A DNA stretch of 64,000 nt from Fusarium oxysporum f. sp. lycopersici 4287 (taxonomy: Eukaryota > Ascomycota > Sordariomycetes > Hypocreales > Nectriaceae), in NCBI RefSeq assembly GCF_000149955.1, contig NC_030986.1:1672345-1736344 (forward strand). Reading direction: 5' to 3'. The notes under the pieces are model-generated. The model was not told the DNA's origin. It ran no database searches and was given only the letters and a program-made list of their open reading frames with translations. A program made the translations under genes and the position numbers. Positions 59,301 to 64,000 of this stretch are shown in pieces (position 1 is the stretch's first letter; the number at the start of each line of letters is the position of its first letter).

Positions 59301-61197
59301 ATGCCGCTGCGGCGGCGGCGGCGGCAGCAGCCGAAGCCGAAGCCGAAGCCCAAGCCCAAGCCCAAGCCCAAGCCCAAGCTGCTGCAGACGCCGAGGCTGC
59401 AGTTCAAGCTGCTGCAGATGCTGAAGCTGAGGTAGCTGCCAAGGAAGAGGAGGAAATGGCAGTGCTGAAAGCCAAGAAAGCCAAGAAGGTCAAGCTAACA
59501 AAGAATGAAACGACTCGATTAATGACCTTGGTTGGCAACTCAGTAAAACGAGCCCAGGAAAAATCTGTCAAAGAGGCTGAGGAAGCAGCCGCGGCGCAGG
59601 CTGCTAAAGAAGCCGAGGAGACTGCAGCCCGTGAAGCAGATGCGCTGGCAGCCCGTGAAGCTGAAGCGACCGCTGCTCGTGAAGCGGAGGCTGTAATTGC
59701 TGCCGAAGAAGAGAAAGAACTTGCAGATCTCACCGCTAAGAAGATCAAGCGTGGCGGTAATCTGATTAAGAAGAAAGACGTGGAGCGTTTTAATGTCCTC
59801 ACTCAAAGGGCTGCCGAACGAGCCGAACGAGCAGCTAAGCAAGCTGAAAAGATTGCTGCTGTTGAAGCCCAAGGAGAGCTTGGAGAAGCCGCCCACGGAA
59901 GTGCAGAGGTGGTGGTCGAAGCTCAACCCGAACCAGAGCCTGAGCAACCGCTTGTAGACATAGACGCAGCATTTGCTGACCCTGAACCTGTTACAGCTCC
60001 CGACGCAGCTATTATCGCAGAGGAAGAAGCAGAGTTAGCCAGTCTAGACGCAAAGAAGACAAGGAAAGGCAAGCTTGGCAAAAAGGATACAGAGCGGTAT
60101 AATATCCTTACAGAAAATGCTGCGCAACGGCTAGCTGCTAAAGAAGCAGAAGAAGCAGCTGGCGCTGCCGCGGCTGAGGCTGAGGCTGAGGCTGCAAAAG
60201 AAGCCGAGGAAGCTGCAGCAGCCGCAGAAGAAGCAGCTACAGCCGCAGCCGCAGCCGCAGCAGAAGCAGAAGCCATAACAGCAAGCGAAGCTGAAGCTAT
60301 CCTGATTGCTGATGAAGAGGCAGAACTTGCCACTCTTGCTGCCAAGAAGGCCAAAAGAGGGAAGCTTGTTAAAAAGGACGCCGACCGTTTTAATATTCTG
60401 ACAGAAAATGCTGCGCAGCGACAAGCCGCTAAGGAAGCAGAAGAAGCAGCAGCCGCCGCCGCTGCAGCGGAGGCTGAGGAGCAGGTTGCAAAGGAAGCAG
60501 AAGCCGCAGCAGCAGCTGAATCTGCTGCTGCCATAGAAGCAGCTGAAGCAGAGGCAGCAGCAGTTCGTGAAGCAGAGGATGCAGCTATTGCCGAGGAAGA
60601 AGCCGAGCTGGCTGTATTGACTACTAAGAAAGCTAAAAAGGGTAAGCTTGCAAAGAAAGATGCTGATCGATTTGCTATTTTATCAGAAAATGCAGAAAGG
60701 CGAGCTCGAGAAGTAGCCCAGATTATCGAGCAACCTGAAGATCAGACACCGGAACCTGAGACAGAAGTTAACGAACCTTCTCCTGAACCAGCCATAGATG
60801 AGCCTTCTGCCGAGGCCGATGACCCTGGTGCTATTGCAGCTGCTGAAGCAGAAGCCGCTGCTATTGCCGACGAAGAATCTGAACTTACTGCTTTGATTGC
60901 CAAGAAGGAGCGAAAGGGCAAGCTTGGGAAGAAAGATACCGATCGCTTTAACCTCCTTACTGTCAATAGCACGGCACGGGCAGAGAAAGCGGCTCAAGAA
61001 GAGGCGGCTGCTCAAGCCACTGCTGAGGCTGAAGCAGCCGCGCAAGCTGAAGCTGAACAGGCTGCTGCAGCTGAGGCTGCTGCTCTTGAAGAGGCTGCTG
61101 CTCTTGAAGAGGCTGCTGCCAGAGAGGCTGCAGAAGCAGAAGCTCTGCTTATTGCCGAAGAGGAGGATGAGTTAGCTGCTCTGACTGCAAAGAAGAA
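56307..61197 (+). CDS. Giant repeat protein, 5' part (WG-KK repeats, then charged modules)
   Basis: Function unknown. Suggested model: exon 56307-56468 (MAAVDVLAFTDSWTRSAHGL...) spliced in phase 0 by GTATGT to the TCTAG acceptor at 56724; a long exon to about 58477; an intron ending TTAATAG at 58544 with a CTGAC branch; then an open exon from 58545. The donor before 58544 is unresolved: GTTAGA at 58453 gives the wrong phase, and GTTTGA at 58478 works only with the acceptor at 58547. The first long exon has RTPAWLNP, poly-Pro, a Gly/Asp/Asn stretch, an Ala-Pro tract, and about ten Trp-Gly/Lys motifs. The second is Ala/Glu-rich coiled coil with repeated Lys-rich modules. No signal peptide or membrane segment seen. 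It loosely resembles fungal 'involucrin repeat' giants such as the Woronin-body tether leashin, but I cannot confirm that. The gene continues past the gap to the window end. Confidence 0.75.
57372..57412 (+). repeat. CCAGCA microsatellite coding for Ala-Pro
   Basis: Tandem ACCAGC/ACCGGC hexamers encode an (AP)n stretch followed by poly-Pro inside the first long exon of the giant gene. Confidence 0.85.
57490..58320 (+). repeat. Trp-Gly/Lys motif repeats
   Basis: About ten diverged copies of an acidic stretch followed by W-x-x-[FW]G-x-[GS]-KK: DDDGWGFGAKK, DDPWGWSGQKK, KDIWDTWGISKK, EDQWGGWSGKK, DDFWSTFGTGK, SGWGSWGIGKK, DDGWDLWGTGKK, DFLDSWGFGKK and partial copies LWGAE, LWGAQ, AFWGSIDNKK. 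Spacing is about 25-40 residues. Confidence 0.85.
58545..61197 (+). repeat. Charged modules 1-10 of the giant protein
   Basis: Ten copies of a module of about 40 residues, consensus L-x-x-L-x-AKK-x-[KR]-[KR]-GKL-x-KKD-x-[ED]-RF-x-x-L-x-x-NA-x-[RK]-RA, separated by Ala/Glu spacers of variable length. Examples are LATLAAKKAKRGKLVKKD and LASLDAKKTRKGKLGKKD. The tenth copy is cut after LAALTAKK at the junction at 61198. A hexamer tract at about 59331-59384 encodes (EA)n/(QA)n. Confidence 0.9.
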
Positions 61198-61588
61198 GGT
61201 GACGATGTCAAACTTACCTGTCAGACTTCTGGCGAAGGCGTTTTGGGCAACTCTCTCTGGGACAAAACTTCTGATGGCTGCTACGTTGCGGACTACTACG
61301 TGAAAACCGGCACATCCGGCATGGTCACCAAGGACTGCGGACATGGCGGCGGCAGCGGCAGCTCCTCCCTGAACGGCAAGATCAGCCGCAGGGAAATCAT
61401 CTCCCGCGCTCAGTACTGGGTCTCGCGCCACGTCCCATACTCCATGAGTGCCACTTACCCAGACCCAGAAGGCACCCGCTACCGCACCGATTGCTCAGGC
61501 TTCGTCACCATGGCTCTCCACGCCACTGCTCCAGGCTATAACACTGTCAGACTCCCGGAAATCGCCAAGGAAATCTCTTGGAAGGACC
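61198..61588 (+). CDS. Partial secreted SH3/NlpC-P60 hydrolase, out of place
   Basis: This segment encodes, in a different frame from the flanking repeats, GDDVKLTCQTSGEGVLGNSL, DGCYVADYYVKTGTSGMV, a Gly/Ser linker, then ISRREIISRAQYWVSRHVPY, YRTDCSGFVTMALHA and RLPEIAKEISW. This is the end of a bacterial-type SH3 domain and the start of an NlpC/P60 cysteine peptidase domain with its catalytic Cys in TDCSGF, as in secreted fungal proteins of this type. No signal peptide, start codon or catalytic His is present: the left end begins abruptly at an AAGAAG word shared with the repeat gene, and the right end runs into a gap. It is a gene fragment, either misassembled here or inserted. The domain call is strong; its location is suspect. 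Confidence 0.75.
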
Positions 61589-61829
61589 NNNNNNNNNNNN
61601 NNNNNNNNNNNNNNNNNNNNNNNNNNNNNNNNNNNNNNNNNNNNNNNNNNNNNNNNNNNNNNNNNNNNNNNNNNNNNNNNNNNNNNNNNNNNNNNNNNNN
61701 NNNNNNNNNNNNNNNNNNNNNNNNNNNNNNNNNNNNNNNNNNNNNNNNNNNNNNNNNNNNNNNNNNNNNNNNNNNNNNNNNNNNNNNNNNNNNNNNNNNN
61801 NNNNNNNNNNNNNNNNNNNNNNNNNNNNN
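61589..61829. other. Assembly gap (241 N)
   Basis: An unbroken run of 241 undetermined bases between the NlpC/P60 fragment and the return of the repeat gene. The true content and size are unknown. Confidence 1.
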
Positions 61830-61830
61830 C

Positions 61831-64000
61831 ACGAAGATGATGCTGCAGCTGCAGAGGCTATGGCCTTGTGTTGCCGCTGAGGAACAAGAAATTGCAGACC
61901 TAGAGGCGAAGAAAGCAAGGAAAGGCAAGCTGGGCAAGAGGGATATGGAACGATATACCCTCCTTACTGAAAATGCTGCTAAGAGAGCTGAAGAGCAAGC
62001 AACCAAAGAAGCCGAGCTCGCTGCTGCTGCTGAGCTCGTTGCCATCGAGTCTGCTGAAGCTGAGGCTGCTACTGCTGAGGAAGAGGCGGTGGCGAGAGAA
62101 GCCGCTGAAATTGAGGCTGCGGCAGTAATCGCCCAAGAGGAAGAAGAGCTTGCTGCCCTAGAAGCAAAAAAGCAGAGAAAAGGAAAGCTGGGACGCAAAG
62201 ATACAGATCGGTTTGACTATCTTCTGGGAAACAAGGTTGCAAGGGAAGCACAGGTTGCTGAGGAACGAGCTGCAAAGGAAGCCGAAGAGCAAGCACTTCA
62301 AGAAGCCGAAGAAGCCGCAGCTGCTGCAGCAGCCGCCGCTACCGAGGCTGAAGAGATAGCCGCAAGAGAGGCTGCTGAAGCCGAAGCTGCGGCTGTTGCT
62401 GACGCTGAGGACGAAGAACTGGCCATGTTAGCAGCCAAGAAGGTCAAGAAGGGTAAACTAGGACGCAAGGATACAGAGCGTTTTGAGCAGTTGTCTTCGA
62501 ATGTCGCGAAACGAGCCGAGAAACAAGCAGCCCGTGAGGTTGAGGCTGCTGCTGAGGAAGCCCCGGCCGTAGAAGAGCTACTTGGCGAAGAAGAGCTTGA
62601 GGAACCAACCCCAGAACCTGAAGAGACTGTCGAAGAAGCCCCCGAAGCCCCGGTTCCCGATATTGACGACGAAGCCGCTGCCGAGGCCGCTGCCATAGCC
62701 GCAGAAGAAGAAGCAGAGCTTGCTTCTCTTGAAGCCAAGAAGGCACGGAAAGGAAGGCTTGGAAATAAGGATACCCAGAGGTTTACATTTTTAACCGAAA
62801 ATATTTCAAGGCGCGCTGAAGAGCAGGCAGCAAAGGACGCCGCCGCCGCTGCTCAAGCTCTGGCCCAGACTACCCCAGAAGATGTTGCTGAAGAAGAAGA
62901 TATTACTGGTCAGGAAGATGCTGAAGCTGCCGCTATCGAAGCTGAAGCTGCTGCTATAGCTGCTACTATTGCTGCTGAAGAAGAGGAGGAGCTCGCTGCC
63001 CTTACTCTTAAAAAGGCGCGAAAGGGCAAACTTGGCAGAAAGGATACAGAACGCTTTGATTTGTTAATGCATAATGCAGCTCTACGCGCGGAAGAACGAG
63101 CCATTAAGGAAGCCGAACCTGATGGTCAGGCCGAAGAATTGATACCTGAAGAGGTTGATGATATTCCTGAACCGGAGCCCGAGGAGAACCCTGATGCAGA
63201 AGAAGTAGCTGCCCAAGAGGCAGCCGAAGCCGAAGCCGAAGCTAGAGCTATTGCTGCAGAGGAAGAGGCAGAACTTGCAGCGCTAAACAAGAAGAAAGCA
63301 AAGAAGGGTAAACTGGGCCGCTCTGATACTGAGCGGTTTAACATTCTTGTCGACAATGCTGCAAAGCGTGCCGAAGCTCAGGCAGCCAAGGAAGCAGAAG
63401 AGAATTTAGGAGACGTACCCCGAGCTGAGGAAGAGGAAGACGATGAATTTGTTGATGCTGAAGACGGCGAGGAAGATGAGTTGGCTGAGGAGCTAGAACC
63501 TGAAGCCGAGGAACTTGCTGAGCCTGAGCCTGAGGAAGATGAAACGGCTACAGCTGAAGCTATGTCAGCTGAGGCAGCGGCACAAGCTGCCGTCATCGCA
63601 GAAGAAGAGGCCGAGTTGGCTGCGTTGACGAAGAAGAGGCTTAAGAAAGGAAAATTAGGCCGCAAGGATACTGAAAGATTTCAAGCCTTGACAGAGAATT
63701 CTGCTAAACGCGCTGAGGAGGCGGCAACCAGAGATACAGAAGGCGCAGCTGCAGAGGTCGAAGCAGAGCTTGGTGAACCCGAACACGAACCCGAACCAGA
63801 GCCTGAAGCTGCTGAACCCGAGCCTGAAGATGATGGCCTGAAGGAGGCTGAACAAGCGGTAATCGCTGAGGAAGAGGCAGAACTGGCAGCTTTAATGAAA
63901 AAGAAGGCAAAGAAGGGGAAACTTGGTCGGAAGGATACCGAGAGATTTATCGTCTTGTCGGAAAATGCTACCCGCCGTGAACAGGAGCGAGCTGCTGTTG
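61831..64000 (+). CDS. Giant repeat protein, 3' part, runs off window
   Basis: Continuation of the charged-module protein, open to the window end. From 61870 the frame reads VAAEEQEIADLEAKKARKGKLGKRD and carries eight more modules (numbers 11-18), for example LAALEAKKQRKGKLGRKD, LAALTLKKARKGKLGRKD and LAALMKKKAKKGKLGRKD, with acidic Pro/Glu spacers (EPTPEPEETVEE, DIPEPEPEENPD). The bases 61831-61869 hold EDDAAAAEAMA in another frame, ending LCCR-stop; one base difference near 61863-61875 would join it, so the gap edge probably contains a base error. These modules share GKLGRKD, whereas those left of the gap have more varied GKLxKKD. Neither the stop codon nor a C-terminal domain is visible. 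Function unknown. Confidence 0.8.

Noticed and set aside
59923..60534. Ala/Ser-rich minus-strand frames across the giant gene
   Set aside because: They are the reverse complement of Ala/Glu/Lys repeats; sense-strand modules are clearly the coding sequence.

Overview
The window is filamentous ascomycete nuclear DNA. Short introns (45-154 nt, mostly 45-60) have GT-AG or GC-AG borders and CTAAC/CTGAC-like branch sites, 3' UTRs are AT-rich, and the gene set includes HOS2, alternative oxidase, Crz1/CrzA, SUN-family and MDM31 genes. Gene content and intergenic style fit Sordariomycetes, most likely Hypocreales (Fusarium-like). This is a judgement from recognised protein families, not from a database search. 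No CRISPR array, tRNA, rRNA or intact transposon was recognised.

Layout. 1-10.3 kb: HOS2-type histone deacetylase (+), secreted GH114 polygalactosaminidase-like protein (+), FMP42/SLC43-type transporter (-), SUN-family cell-wall protein (-). 10.3-19.3 kb: about 9 kb with no supported gene, holding a T33/A-rich tract and one weak small-secreted-protein candidate. 19.3-32.4 kb: C2H2 zinc-finger factor with several apparent frameshifts (+), DGAT2 (+), APN1 AP endonuclease (+), a MadBub-type BUB1 checkpoint kinase (-), enolase (-). 34.8-43.9 kb: PNO1 (-) and MDM31 (+) sharing a 462-bp divergent promoter, eIF3j/HCR1 (-), alternative oxidase (+) with a CGG-N7-CGG type element upstream. 47-50.6 kb: Crz1/CrzA (+) and a small DUF7053-like protein (-). 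After another 5.7 kb without a supported gene, 56.3-64 kb holds a giant repeat gene (+) that runs off the window end.

The giant gene joins a Trp-Gly/Lys repeat N-terminus to at least 17 complete copies, plus one cut off, of a Lys-rich module of about 40 residues set in Ala/Glu-rich spacers. It is interrupted at 61.2 kb by about 390 bp that encode part of an unrelated secreted SH3/NlpC-P60 hydrolase, followed at once by a 241-base run of N. Together with single-base frameshifts at homopolymers in the C2H2 gene and in MDM31, this points to a draft assembly with local errors. The insert could still be real and deserves checking.

Most genes are independent housekeeping or stress genes; no biosynthetic cluster is evident. 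Exon-level models were built by hand from splice signals, reading phase and conserved family motifs. Two introns need GC donors, and eIF3j needs 19-nt and 16-nt terminal exons.
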